A stretch of 64,000 bases of DNA from Periplaneta americana (GCF_040183065.1 NW_027185502.1:757501-821500); one strand, 5' to 3'. Shown: positions 34,117 to 45,095, counted from the first letter of the stretch. Notes: a model not told the origin generated them from the letters alone. Translations and numbers: made by a program.

Positions 34117-35282
34117 CAGTGATGTCAAAGCAAGCGCATTTTTCTGACCTTGACGTCGTGCGCGGGCAGCAAGCGCTAAGTATGGAAAGAGAAAGGGTTG
34201 TGTATATGAATAAGCAACCTGTTGGATTAAGAAAACAGTGGTGCACAGACTTCAAAAGGAACGCGAAATTTTATGTCTTTATTTTTATATGGCTTCTTTC
34301 TGTTTAATATTATCTATATTGTCTGTAAAACAAAAGTACTAACACTGATTTCTTAATATTTCACTTGTGTTTTAAATCTTAATAACATAATAGAGAGTTA
34401 AGAAGGAATATTCACTTAAATTTCATAGTAGTATAATTATACTGTATTAAGTGGATGAAACACATCTTTCATAAAGAAAGTGATATTCCAAAGAAAGAGA
34501 TTCAGAATGACATGATAAGTTGGAATTTATATTGATGGTATCTTTAGACTTACAAAGTAATCAATAAACTAATCAAAACAATATTACAGTACAAAGCTAA
34601 GTTACCTAGGTACTGTATCTGTTTTAAGTGTAACTAATATTACATAATAAAATTCTTATCGCATTATGCTTTTAAGGTGATATTTGTGAGCAACTTCCTA
34701 TCATCAGAATATTAAATTATTTTCTCGAAATCTGTTGAAGCTATAGAGCTGACATTTTTACAACACATGTGCACGTATCTTTTGCTTATGATGTAACGGT
34801 AGTTACTTTGTTAATTTATTTCCTTATGAACAATTTCCATGCGAATATTTTCAAAATTTTGAATACACTATCTTCAGTAATACGTATTTACGGTATACTA
34901 GATTTACGAAAACATTCTGTAAGGCTACTAAATAAATAGGCCTATACCTGGAAATTTCACTCTTCTATACGAAAAGTTGAGAAAATATTTCTTTTGAATA
35001 AAAAAATCAAACTTGTGAAAAATGAGCATTAAAATTAAAACTTACATTCTTGTAATGCACTTATACTTCTCAGGAAAATCTAAAAATTAACATGGATACA
35101 GTTTTAATAAGTTCTCTTCCCTTTATCCATTGAATCAGTGCTGGCCATCCCTGAATATAGCTCGACCAAGCGGCATATACCACCTCTTTCGTCTGTCTCT
35201 TTCCTTTCCGCTGTAAAGCGCTCAGGCTCTCCTGGGCTCTAAAGCGCGCGCTTGCTCCTGTGGGCATTAATAAACATCCCTG
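34117..35282. mobile_element. hAT-type non-autonomous DNA transposon, 1.17 kb
   Basis: A perfect 8-bp target duplication ATTTACAG flanks it (34109-34116 and 35283-35290). The left end is CAGTGATGTCAAAGCAAGCG; the right end reads inward as CAGGGATGTTTATTAATGCC with AGCAAGCGCGCG further in. Both ends start CAG(T/G)GATGT and share AGCAAGCGC. An 8-bp duplication and CA(G) ends are diagnostic of the hAT superfamily. The interior is AT-rich; 62-65-codon open frames at 34119-34307 and 35070-35267 show no transposase motif, so it would depend on an autonomous partner. Confidence 0.85.
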
Positions 35283-35290
35283 ATTTACAG

Positions 35291-35769
35291 CAAAGACAGT
35301 TTAGATACTTAAAATAGTTAATAAAATAAGTTTTATGTTTTATCACGTTTAACCTCCAAATTAAAAAAAAAATCTTTTTGATGTGCGTTTATCACTGTAA
35401 TACTTACTGTACGTTCAAGCTACAAGCTGAAGCTTGGTGTGTATTATGTATATTTATTATTATATTAAGAAACGTGTTATAGACAGACCTGTGTCTATTT
35501 CTTATTTACGATAGGGGTAAAATACTTACGCATGGGGGAAGAAATATGTACTGTATATACACGTTTCAAGCGTTACACGTAAGTGATTTAGTTCATATTT
35601 CCAACTTGAATTCGGACTATTCCATAGAATTCTTTCTTAGAATTTATGTCAAAGTAAATGTTGAGTGTTTGTTTTTTATTAGTATAGGTTACACACTCAT
35701 ACTGCAACTGCGTGTATTACTTAACACTGTTGTTCCTGTAGGTATAGGTTATCTTTGACTTCAATAGGA
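35291..35769. other. Unique DNA, no gene seen
   Basis: One 70-codon open frame at 35546-35758 with no recognisable domain. Confidence 0.4.
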
Positions 35770-36072
35770 GGGATCTTGGTCCGGTGGTTACACAACAGCA
35801 TCATTGTGACCAGCAGGAATATTAGAGCCATTCTTAGAGACTGCCGTACTTTAACACTGCTTTAATCACACGTTCCCTTCCCTACCGATGTGGAGTTGCG
35901 CTTCAGCTGAATAACTGGCTTTGTTTCCTCAAGTTTTTCCGAACTGTAAGCAGAATGTTAGATAGTCACATGGCGAATCTTCGACCCCATATTCTTTAAA
36001 AGACATCTCATTGTGACTAATGTCTTCGACGCTAAGTAATCTTGTAGCTGATAAAACGCCGTTAAATAACCG
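35770..36072 (+). mobile_element. tRNA-like SINE (family D)
   Basis: Starts GGATCTTGGTCCGGTGGTTA (A-box-like TGGTCCGGTGG) and ends GACGCTAAGTAATCTTGTAG, CTGATAAAACGCCGTTAAAT. The B box is degenerate (GACCAGCAGGAAT). The tail GACGCTAA(G/A)TAA...CGCCGTTAAATAA is shared in form with families A and C, although the bodies differ. Confidence 0.6.
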
Positions 36073-36533
36073 GCTACAAACTTCTTATATCAACCAGGGA
36101 AAATAATATGTTACAAATACCTGTTCTTAGAGAGGAATCCTGTTGTTCCAAGACAAAATATGTCATTTTTTGTAGTCTTTCAGGAGCGATAATTTAAATT
36201 TTAAACGACTGTATAAAATCATAGTTCATACCATGTTTCATAATAATTGGTTAGAGAGAATACTATAGAAATACAATACGCATGCCATATTTTGCCACAA
36301 TAAAGATAACATTAGGATGCACAACATACAGAAAAATCTCATTTTCGCCAAAAATTGATCCATTATATTTGCCTTTAAATCATAGAATTTCTGTAGGACC
36401 TATATGTAGAGGCATTTTCTCTTAATATTCTCCGAGGGGTTATCTATAGCTCTCGACACTGACCATTTTATTGACGAAAAAAGTGAAACAGCCTAATTTT
36501 CAGTGGGAAGGTAGTTTGGAATGTGAAGAATTC
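36073..36533. other. Unique DNA, no gene seen
   Basis: No recognisable feature between the SINE and the hAT MITE. Confidence 0.4.
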
Positions 36534-36541
36534 ATATAGGA

Positions 36542-36723
36542 CAGCGGTCGTCAACACAGAGCACCCTGGGGCTAGCGTCACTTACCCGCGGAAAACACAG
36601 TGCACCATGGTGCACTCGTAGCTGCTAGCGGGTATGCCCTCTACCTTTTCCTGCTGCACCACGGTGCACACGGGATGGGTCCCCTTACCCTTTTCACATT
36701 TCAGCGAGTGCTGACGACCACTG
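36542..36723. mobile_element. hAT-type MITE, 182 bp
   Basis: Ends CAGCGGTCGTCAACACAGAG and the complement of CAGTGGTCGTCAGCACTCGC. The flanking 8-mers are ATATAGGA (36534-36541) and GTATAGGA (36724-36731), a 7/8 match as for an aged 8-bp duplication. Two internal palindromes, GTGCACCATGGTGCAC (about 36600) and TGCACCACGGTGCA (about 36656), sit symmetrically around the centre. Confidence 0.8.
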
Positions 36724-36731
36724 GTATAGGA

Positions 36732-37660
36732 TGTCAATTGATTTGTAAACATTAGAAAGTAGGTAAAAAGTGGAAATAATTGATCGGTACCGATAACCTA
36801 AAAGTGATTATTTAACGCATTAAATAAAGAGGTAGAACACTTCAAAATAAAAGTGAATCGCACATTATACTTCACTTAGTATAGGCCTATACAAGGCATA
36901 CAAAAGTCCTAAACAAACCCAACCTAACCTGTTACAGATTCGAATGCACAAGGCATATGAAAAGCCTAATCTAACCTAATATAACCTAACCTGTCACAGA
37001 TTCCTGTAGGCCTACCTTAGAACTTACAAATAATCAAGTTGGAAGTTGCGTGCTACAGAAAAGGTTTCTTCGTGTCCACAGTGACATGTTCGCTAGCTTT
37101 GTCTAAAGTGCGGGCATGAATTATTACGCAAAACGCACTAGCTTTGCGAAATATGGAATCATATTGTGGAATATGCTTATTATACATTTACAGGTGTGGA
37201 AACACAGCCCAGTATGTGCGAATATTTAATTTATTACCGCGTAACAATCCCCCTCATGGTCTGTTCTTCATTTAAGGACATAATTTGGTCGAAAATGTGG
37301 ACACCGGTCCCACAGTGCCTTCATACTTCGTTGGAGTGATTTCATGGCATTTCCCGTGTGCCGCGTTAGTATCTCTTGAACTTCATCTTATTATTATTGG
37401 ATAAATTATTTTAGTGATAATTAAATTACCGAGTCTTTCCATATATTTACATAATTCCATTTTTACGTTTTCAGTAAACTGTTTATATAATATTAAAATA
37501 GTAACTAACAAGAAGTAAAGAGAGTTTTAAACAAATGATGGAAACGCATTGCATATACGAATCTGCAGCAGTTTAGGTTAGGCCTATGCCGTGCACATAT
37601 GATCAATTGCAAAAACATTACAAATTCAAGGATTTTCACTTCCGAAATCACCGGAAGTAC
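36732..37660. other. Unique DNA, no gene seen
   Basis: Contains two similar stretches with AACCTAACCTG(T)TACAGATTC / AACCTAACCTGTCACAGATTC (about 36922 and 36985), a local duplication of about 60 bp. No open frame of note. Confidence 0.5.
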
Positions 37661-37664
37661 TTAA

Positions 37665-37871
37665 GGGGAGGTTGTAAGCTGATTTGGTTAAAAATTAACA
37701 TTTTTTTTTATTTTTAGCTGAACTAATAAATTAAGAAAAAGTCGGTAGGTTAAGGAAGATCACAACTACAGGTGTGCAAATTTTCATAGATGTAGATTGA
37801 ATAGTTTCTGAGATAAGTGTACCTGAAGTTGCTAAATTTAACACGGTGAGGATAGGGCTTACAACCTCCCC
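37665..37871. mobile_element. TTAA-specific MITE, 207 bp
   Basis: A perfect inverted repeat including the target: TTAAGGGGAGGTTGTAAGC (37661-37679) and its complement (37857-37875). TTAA on both sides is the duplicated target, as for piggyBac and Kolobok elements. No ORF. The superfamily is left open between these two. Confidence 0.8.
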
Positions 37872-37875
37872 TTAA

Positions 37876-38427
37876 GCCTTAGTTTCACCAATCATAGCTT
37901 TTCATTGTATCTTTAAAATTACCGAATAAAATGTTAACCAACTTAAATCGGTAATTATTACAAAACGAACAAACAGAAATTAATAAAACAGTGCGAGTCA
38001 GCATTGATAGTGGACGATTTGCGATTGCCATTTAGTATTCAGATTTATTTCAATTTTTTTAAATTATTTTTCGTAAGTCGTGTGCTGTGTTTAACACAAT
38101 AAACCATCTCCTATAGCGTGAATTTGTCCATGTCCACTTTGGGCAGCGCCTGATCCACACGACTAGGGAAAGGATGTTATTTTGCACCTAATTTACCCCT
38201 GCTAGGTATACACTTTTATTATAAATAATTATTTAAAACACTTGATAGGCCTATATAAAGATACAGAAAATGGAACAAACAAAAGCAAATGAAGAATATA
38301 GCGGAGTCTTGCATAAGATATTCCTTAACGTGTAAACGTAAGATGCGAAGGGGACTATGGACTTACCGTAAACAGGAAAGCCCTTCCGCCTCCCTGTCAA
38401 TATGAAGTGAGGCAAATGTCAGAAACC
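37876..38427. other. Unique DNA, no gene seen
   Basis: No open frame or repeat recognised. Confidence 0.4.
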
Positions 38428-38430
38428 TTA

Positions 38431-38681
38431 GGGCCATATTCATAGACATTCTTAGCGCGGACTTCCGGTGAATGATCAGCGAACTAACGTTTTTCCTATT
38501 CATAAACCAGTGTTAGCGATATGATATATGATATGATATGATATGATATGATATGATATGATATGATATGATATGATATGATATGATATGATATGAATCC
38601 TGTACAAGTAATCACTCGATAGCCGGGGCTAGTTTAGCACGCTCGTAGCGCGGGCTAGCGAAATGTCTATGCTTACCACCC
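38431..38681. mobile_element. PIF/Harbinger-like MITE with an internal (ATATG)n
   Basis: Inverted ends GGGCCATATTCATAGACATT (38431) and the complement of GGGTGGTAAGCATAGACATT (ending 38681), with TTA on both outer sides (38428-38430, 38682-38684). A three-base TTA duplication and GGG termini fit PIF/Harbinger. The inner parts share GCTAGC and GCGCG-type motifs. The centre has expanded into a pentamer microsatellite (38518-38596). Confidence 0.75.
38518..38596. repeat. (ATATG)n microsatellite inside a MITE
   Basis: About 15 ATATG units, nearly perfect. Confidence 0.95.
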
Positions 38682-38879
38682 TTAATGTTTACTTAAGCGT
38701 GTATTGCTTGTACGATATGTTTATTATGGCGACCCTCTAAAGGAAACAACGCTCCTATTTCTTCAGAAGACGAGGAGGAGTAGGCCTACACCAGGCGGTA
38801 TTTATTTTTCTTTTCATATGATGTAGATAGCGGAGATTGATGGATTTATACCATTGCCTTCATATGACTTCATACGTAG

Positions 38880-39290
38880 CAATCCTTTGGTGTGGGGTTA
38901 AGAGACATTGCGGCCACTCAACGGGGCCTCGCTGACCTATCCACCTCTTGGAAACTGGTCATCAAGCCATTGACGTACGATTAAACCATAATGCGGTGAA
39001 ACACCACCCTGCAGAAACATTGTAGGCAACTCGCCGTCTCTTTCAGAACTGATGGCAAGACACACTCTTCTAAGAGAGTCAGTTTTGTACTCCTCGTCGA
39101 TCAGGGTACCTTCGTTAAAAAACGAACCAACGATCCTCCCACCCATATTCCACACCGCACTATTATATTATTCACACCCTGCATCTTGGACGGTAGCATC
39201 TGTTCAGTCACTCCACAATCGCCAGTTCTGCGTGTTGACCTCACCGTTCACGTAAAAGTACGCAATGTACGTTGCAGTGTCTGGGCTCGC
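38880..39290 (-). pseudogene. Tc1/mariner-like DDE transposase remnant
   Basis: Minus strand: FYVNGEVNTQNWRLWSD (about 39250-39200), then, past stop codons, VWNMGGRIVGSFFNEGTL, then TMFLQGGVSPHYGLIVRQWL and, one frame over, RWIGQRGPVEWPQCLLTP. This order (F-x-x-NG-x-VN-x-QN, VW, QDGAPPHY-like, RWIGRRGPVEW) is that of an insect DDE transposase family in the IS630/Tc1/mariner group. The catalytic Asp of QDGAPPHY is a Gly here, and at least two stops and a frameshift are present. No N-terminal HTH part or TIRs were seen nearby. Confidence 0.65.
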
Positions 39291-39790
39291 CTCGATCCTG
39301 TTGAAAGAATATCACCATTGTTCCTGACTTTTGAAACATTTTGTATTCTGCAGCCTCCTCAGATCGATGCCATCTGTTCACAAATTACGTACTACGTCCT
39401 GATATATCCTATATTGACCTGATGATCGAATTGCCGTCGATATCGTGAGTCACCATAGTGCCATCCGTCGATTCTGCTACACAACTCCCTGGTCTGACGC
39501 AGCCCGCTATGAAAGCCCCTTCGTCTCCTGCGATGCAACCAACCAACCAACATCTTGTTTCACTGAAAGTTTATATGACCGGAGATCAAGCTGACTTGCT
39601 TTTGACTCCTCCTTTAATTTATAACACTTTGAAATTGTTCAGTCTAGTTCTTCAGTCCTTGATGTTAAACCATGATGAATTTGTAAAAGATATGGCTGGT
39701 ATAACTTGGGTTTTATTATTTATGTTTGATGATTAAACTTCTGTAGCAGAGGATTTGGATGATTTTTCAATGTTTGTATAAATTTGAATT
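39291..39790. other. Unique DNA, no gene seen
   Basis: A 92-codon plus-strand open frame (39458-39736) has no recognisable domain. Confidence 0.4.
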
Positions 39791-40147
39791 TTAAATTTTC
39801 CGAAAACTCTTCAATTGTGCTATGTCCAAAACTTCATGTAAAAATTTATTGGATGTTGTGTAATCAGCTCCAGCAATTGTGCGCAGAACTGTTCTTTGTA
39901 CACCACGCAGTCTTCTCAGTAGAGACCCATTGACAGATGACCAAGCTGGATATGCATATAGGAGGCTAGCTCTGATTATTGTTATATAGAAAGTTTTCTT
40001 AGTCCACAAACTCAGCGATGGCGACTTGAATAAAGGATACAAACGTTGAAACATAGCATATCCTTTGGCAGCAATTTTATTCATGTGAGGCTTAAAAGAA
40101 AGTCTATGGTCATGCAGCTTCCTCACACAGGTGCCATCTGTATGCAA
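39791..40147 (-). pseudogene. Jockey-like LINE, RT thumb/C-terminal fragment
   Basis: A 118-codon minus-strand frame reads LSFKPHMNKIAAKGYAMFQR, LYPLFKSPSLSLWTKKTF, IIRASLLYAYPAWSSV, LRRLRGVQRTVLRTIAGADY, TSNKFLHEVLDI, the post-catalytic region of jockey-clade ORF2 proteins (LTFKPHI..., IRPxLLYAxPAW, QNKxLRxIxGA). The first dozen residues do not fit and mark the 5' break near 40110. The fragment is open, but it lacks the palm domain and cannot be active. Confidence 0.75.
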
Positions 40148-40184
40148 ATCACGGTACTACGTCTGCTGTATCTTCTGGTCGAAC

Positions 40185-40300
40185 TGAAACTATTAAAGAT
40201 ATTATAATGAAGTTGAATCCAAGGTCCAACGCAGGAAGTTACCCAGCAATTCTGCTTCAATTGGTTGAGGGGAAAACGTCGGGAAAAAACCAAACATGGT
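40185..40300 (-). mobile_element. Degenerate SINE family A fragment
   Basis: AAGTTACCCAGCAATTCTGC followed by TTGGTTGAGGGGAAAACGTC matches the minus-strand body of the SINE at 48048-48300 (AAGTTACCCAGCATTTGCTC, TTGGGTTGAGGGAAAACCCC). Head and tail are not recognisable. Confidence 0.65.
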
Positions 40301-40929
40301 TTCAACTCTGGACCGGTTATTTTCACGCTCAGTCATGCTAAGCGTTATAACTTATAACACAGCGGTGGGGTGTATTCGTTCGTTCGTGCATTTATTCATT
40401 CATAGTGTTCCTCCCTTCACTACAAACCCAGCATTTTTCAATTTTTCAATCAGTCCCTTAGATTTTATATATACTACAATATTACCCTGTTATAAGGTTT
40501 ATTGTAGAATAATAATATAACGTACAACAGCCAATTGCAGTAACAGTAGTATTCAGGGTTTCCATATGTATGGCTATAGTCGTATGCATACGACTATTTT
40601 GACTATTGTATGAAGTGAAGCAAAGGCTAATCAGCGTTTACCGATCTCTGGTTGGGTCAAAAACCATAATAGAACTGACATTTGAACATTGTAGTGAATT
40701 TCGTCTAAGTCTGGAGGGTCTAATTAGTCAAATCCACTGTCCTCATCTCCACATTGGAGCTCCTGGAATTTTTAAGGCGCGAAAGAGAGAGAGAGAGAGA
40801 GGTGCTGAAAGCAACGGGAAGCTACCTCATTTATCTTTCCCGAAGAAATTGCAAACATAACATGATGAGTCTTGTGATGGTAAAATAAGAGGGGCAAAAT
40901 TGGAGGATGCTGGGTTTGCAATGAAAGAC
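40301..40929. other. Unique DNA with a (GA)n tract
   Basis: GA dinucleotides at 40784-40801. An 84-codon open frame across it (40606-40860) has no recognisable domain. Confidence 0.45.
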
Positions 40930-41809
40930 TATAACTATTACTATTATTATTACTATACTATACTAGACTAAACTATACTATACTATACTATACTACACTA
41001 AACTATACTATACTATACTATACCATACTATACTATACTATACTATACTATACTATATTGTATGCTATACTATACCACACAGTATACACTAGGCCTATAC
41101 TTTATAGTATACACTATACACTTTAGGCTACTATACTATACTATACTATACTATAATATTACTATACTCATTACTGTAACTGTAACTATAACCATAACTA
41201 TGACTATGACTATAACTATTATTAATAGAATTACTATTATTATTATTACTATACTATACTAGAATATACTATACTATACTGTATGCTGTACTATACCACA
41301 GAGTACACTAGGGCTATACTATATACTATACACTATAGGCTACTATACTATATCCTACTATACTATTATTATACTAATTATTGTAACTGTAACTATAACC
41401 ATAACTATGACTATGACTATGACTATGACTATGACTATTAGTATTATTAATATTATACTATACTATACTATACTATACTATACTATACTATACTATACTA
41501 TACTATATTATAATATAATATAATATAATATAATATAATATAATATAATATAATATAATATAATATAATATAATATACTATACCATACTGTATGCTATAC
41601 TATACCACATCGTACATATGGCCTATACTATATACTATATACTATACACTATAGGCTACGATACTATACCATACTATTATTATACTAATTACTGTAACTG
41701 TAACTATAACCATGACTATGACTATTACTATTACTATTATTATTACTATACTATACTATACTATACTGTATGTTATACTATACCACAAGTACACTAGGTC
41801 TATACTATA

Positions 41810-41857
<48 letters not shown>

Positions 41858-42080
41858 TATAGACTACTATATTATACTACATTATTACTATATTAAATAC
41901 TGTAAATGTAACAATAACCGTAACTATGACTATGATTATGACTTACTATGACTATGACTATTACTATTATTATTACTATACTATACTATACTATACTATA
42001 CTATATTATACTATACTATACTACACTATACTATACTGTATGCTATACTATACGACACAGAACACTAGACTTATACTATA
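40930..42080 (+). repeat. (ACTAT)n array with five copies of a larger unit
   Basis: Pentamer ACTAT background in which an invariant core recurs five times: TGTATGCTATACTATACCAC at about 41059, 41280, 41589, 41767 and 42037. In the first four it is followed by ACACTAGG-CTATACTATA, ACTATAGGCTAC and TAACTGTAACTATAACC(A)T with GACTAT repeats; the fifth copy is cut short by the hAT end. Spacing varies (221, 309, 178, 270 bp) because inner microsatellites have expanded: (TATAA)n at about 41505-41575 and (TA)n at 41815-41853. Open frames here are artefacts. Confidence 0.9.
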
Positions 42081-42083
42081 TAC

Positions 42084-42260
42084 CAGCGGGTCCCGAAGTG
42101 TGCTCCGCGGAGCCCTCGGGGCTCTGCGAGTGATTCTCAGGGGCTCCGTCCTAGGCAGTTATGAAGATGACAAAAATTGCTGCTTCCATCTAGTCTCTAG
42201 CGAGAAAAACGCAAACTACTTTCACCAAGCGAAAATACTTTCTCAGAAAATAGTTTGAGT
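42084..42260 (+). mobile_element. Probable hAT terminus
   Basis: CAGCGGGTCCCGAAGTGTGC followed by TCCGCGGAGCCCTCGGGG resembles the left ends of hAT elements (CAGxGGTTCxCAAAxTGTGxxCCGCGGxGCCCC). It abuts the pentamer array exactly. I could not find the opposite end or a duplicated 8-mer, so the extent is uncertain. Confidence 0.4.
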
Positions 42261-42787
42261 TTTCTTGCTAGATGAAAGCGCCTATAATAGATCTACTGGT
42301 TACTGGTACTGGTTACAATCTCAATGTTTCTTGCTTGCCAAGTACTCGATGATTTTCGAAATTTATGTCATGTTTTATACATCAGACAGACAGCGTTTGT
42401 TAATCGTGATGCGTGGAATCTACATTCTATTGGCTGTTATGTTGCCTGAAACATATAACGACGGTCCCTAGGAAGAACATTGTAACTGATATTTTGAAGA
42501 ATTTGAGTTTTAATCATAGACCTGAAAGTTTCATAACAGACCATCTGTGGAATAAATATCGGCTGGATATTTGGGCAGTAATCGCGCTATATTGAAATAT
42601 TGTAACCAACATTCATACATTTTATACGTAGAAAAGTATTGTATCTCACTTAAGAATTGTCGACTGCCTCCTTTCGCAATAATGATCCGTTACACAGTTA
42701 CCATAGTCTTCTCTGAATGAATAATTGAATCAGTGTATGTAATTGTAAAAGTATTGTATCTGCATTTTACAACAACATGCAGACCTA
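42261..42787. other. Unique DNA, no gene seen
   Basis: Short open frames only (60-68 codons). Confidence 0.4.
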
Positions 42788-43140
42788 TAATAATCCGAGG
42801 CACGACAGCCCATGAAGGACCATTACCAACGAGACCAGCCGGCTGCTGGCCTCACGTCCACATGCCGAAGGAGATGTGGACGATCATCCAACCAGAATGC
42901 AGGTATCGTGTGGTTAACACGATGATCCCCCGAGACGTTTTAGCTGGCTTTCATAACCAGATTTCGCTACCTATCGTATCTCCCCAAGTGCATCACGATG
43001 CTGGGTGGGCACCGGTTCCATACACTGGCCGAAATTTCATGAGGAAATTTCTTCCCCCATGAGGACTCGAACCAGCGCGCATTCCGTAACGTGAGTCCTA
43101 GCATCCTATCATTTTGTATCACAGATTGACCTGCACCAAA
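42788..43140 (-). mobile_element. Candidate SINE with a good B box, minus strand
   Basis: On the minus strand a B box GGTTCGAGTCC (43063-43073) is preceded by ACGTTACGGAATGCGCGCT and followed by TCATGGGGGAAGAAATTTCC and a GC-richer body to about 42790. The opposite strand stays open for 109 codons (42733-43062), but codon use and lack of a domain argue against a gene. The sharp GC contrast and B box suggest a tRNA-derived repeat; no A box or target duplication confirmed. Confidence 0.4.
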
Positions 43141-44168
43141 TGGAAATGGCACCAGAGCAAGATACTTCTGATGATAACGATAAGAGACTTCTACAACACA
43201 TTGTATTTGACAATAGTATTATGATATGTCTGTTCAGGATAAATTCCCGAAAAAAGAACACTCTTGGAATAAAGCAGATTAAATCCATCCTTTAAATGAA
43301 CGAAGAAAAAAAGGACGAACAGTATTCACTCTGAACTACGGATAATGCTAGTGAAAATGGCTAAAGCAAGTGGAAACCCTAAGAGGTAACTTAAATAGCA
43401 CAAATCGATTTTAAAAACTTGAAGTCTCTAATCGCCAACGAAAAGGACAACTGAAATTTGACAGAAGAAAATGAATAAGTGTTTCGATGAAAGTGAAGCA
43501 AATTCAAATTTTTCCTGAATTAAGCAAGAAAATATTAAAAAAATACAATTATATTGATGGACAAGAACATACAGTAGCATTGACATAAAACGCAACGTCA
43601 AACTCAGGACTTGGAAGGATATAAATCTAAAATATGATTACATTGCTCCACTACCCATCTCCCAAAGTAAAGTATTCATCGATCTGCTATCAGTGTGACG
43701 AAATACACCCCATATTCCTGGCATTTATCACGGCTGTGATGAATAATATTAAATTCAGTGGCATTGTAAAACAAATTACTATACTTTTTGTAAATATTTA
43801 TATACATTCCTGTTTGTAGTTATGTAGTTACAATTCTGTTAAGGTAAACTGATTTTTCACAGCCATCCGAAGTTGTTTTTAATTCTACTGCAAAAGTTCA
43901 TTTTGTCAGTTACAATGTTCTTCCTTAGGACCCCCGATATGTTTGCAGAAGTGTTAGCTAAACTTTCGTTTAAATGGAACTGTGGCTTAAGATGGGCTCC
44001 GTAATACCCGAGAATCATCAGCTATCAACCAGTGCTCAGTTAAAGGGATATAATAACTGCTGTAACCTTACTTTAAAAGAAGATAATGCGAATTACTTGA
44101 GATTGAGTTCGGAATATGTTGAACATGATCCTGCTTCAGAGTCTACGATGTCTAGTGTAGAGGTAGGC
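43141..44168. other. Unique DNA, no gene seen
   Basis: Open frames up to 68 codons (43974-44180) without a recognisable domain. The last 20 bases join directly to LINE-3. Confidence 0.4.
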
Positions 44169-45095
44169 CTATTGAAGTGACAGGGACTTGAGGTTTCGTA
44201 TCCCCATTGTGGCCTTGATTGCCGCGACTGTTCTGTCCTCAATATGCCTGGTGAACGTGAAACCGGTTACTTGCAGAGTCACCCCTAGATATTTGAAATA
44301 TTTTACTATTTCGAGGGTTTGAGTTTCGCAGATAAACTTGTCCTTTGAGGATAATTTTCCTCCTTTTCGAAACTTCATTATTTTCGTCTTGTTTTGGTTT
44401 ATCTGCATGTCGTTGTCCTGGGACCATACGACTAGGTTGTTGACTGCCTCTTGGAGTGAGGTCCTGTAGTTGCTTAGCACAACCATATCATCTGCATACA
44501 GGTACATTTTCATGCCTTGTGTTGCTACCTTCTGAACAACATCGTGCGTAACCAGATTGAACATTTTGGAACTCAGAGGATCCCCTTGCAGTACACCATT
44601 CGTTTGTATGATGTCTGGTGATTCAAGAAGACCGTCGCTGATGTTTATTATATTTGTTTCCATGATGTTCTTCATGAGGCTGAAGAACTGATCTTCTGGG
44701 CCTACTACTGCCTCAAGTTTCTGAATTAGGGTGTTTCTGTTTATACCATCGAAGGCTTTCTTGTAATCGATGAAGGCAGCGAAAACATGGCCGTTTGGTT
44801 CATTTATCGAGTCTTTAATATATTCGAGTACACGTTGCACTGTCTGTACCGTTGACTTGCCAGGTACGAAGCCATATTGCTCTGTTGGTATTACCTCCAT
44901 TAGTCCGTCAAGTATCCTATTTCGAATGACGCTGGACAACATTTTAAAAGCGGCGCATTCTAGCGCAATCACCCTGTATGAATCAGGAGAGTCCTGGAAT
45001 CCTTTGCCTTTGTTAAGCACCTTTATCGGTGACCTCCTCCAAGAGGTTGGGATAGTGCTGAGTTCCATGCACTTGTTATACATAGCTGTCCAGAT
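44169..45095 (-). pseudogene. LINE-3: internal reverse-transcriptase fragment, uninterrupted
   Basis: A 304-codon minus-strand frame with no stop or frameshift covers the RT fingers and palm: SYRVIALECAAFKML (35-49), EQYGFVPGKST (68-78), FIDYKKAFD (104-112, first catalytic Asp), GVLQGDPLS (163-171), YLYADDMVV (194-202, catalytic DD), NQNKTKIM (244 on), FKYLGVTL (277 on). Both sides are cut: on the 5' side it passes into the pentamer array at 45096; on the 3' side it stops after SLSLQ at unique DNA, so endonuclease, thumb and C-terminus are absent. It is related to LINE-1 and LINE-2 but clearly divergent. The intact frame suggests recent insertion; function cannot be inferred. Confidence 0.8.

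Noticed and set aside
36920-37010. CCTAA-like motifs suggesting interstitial telomere repeats
   Set aside because: Only one to two consecutive units, part of a local duplication; too short.
42733-43062. 109-codon open frame as a gene
   Set aside because: No domain; lies over a GC-rich repeat with a tRNA-type B box on the other strand, which explains its conservation better.
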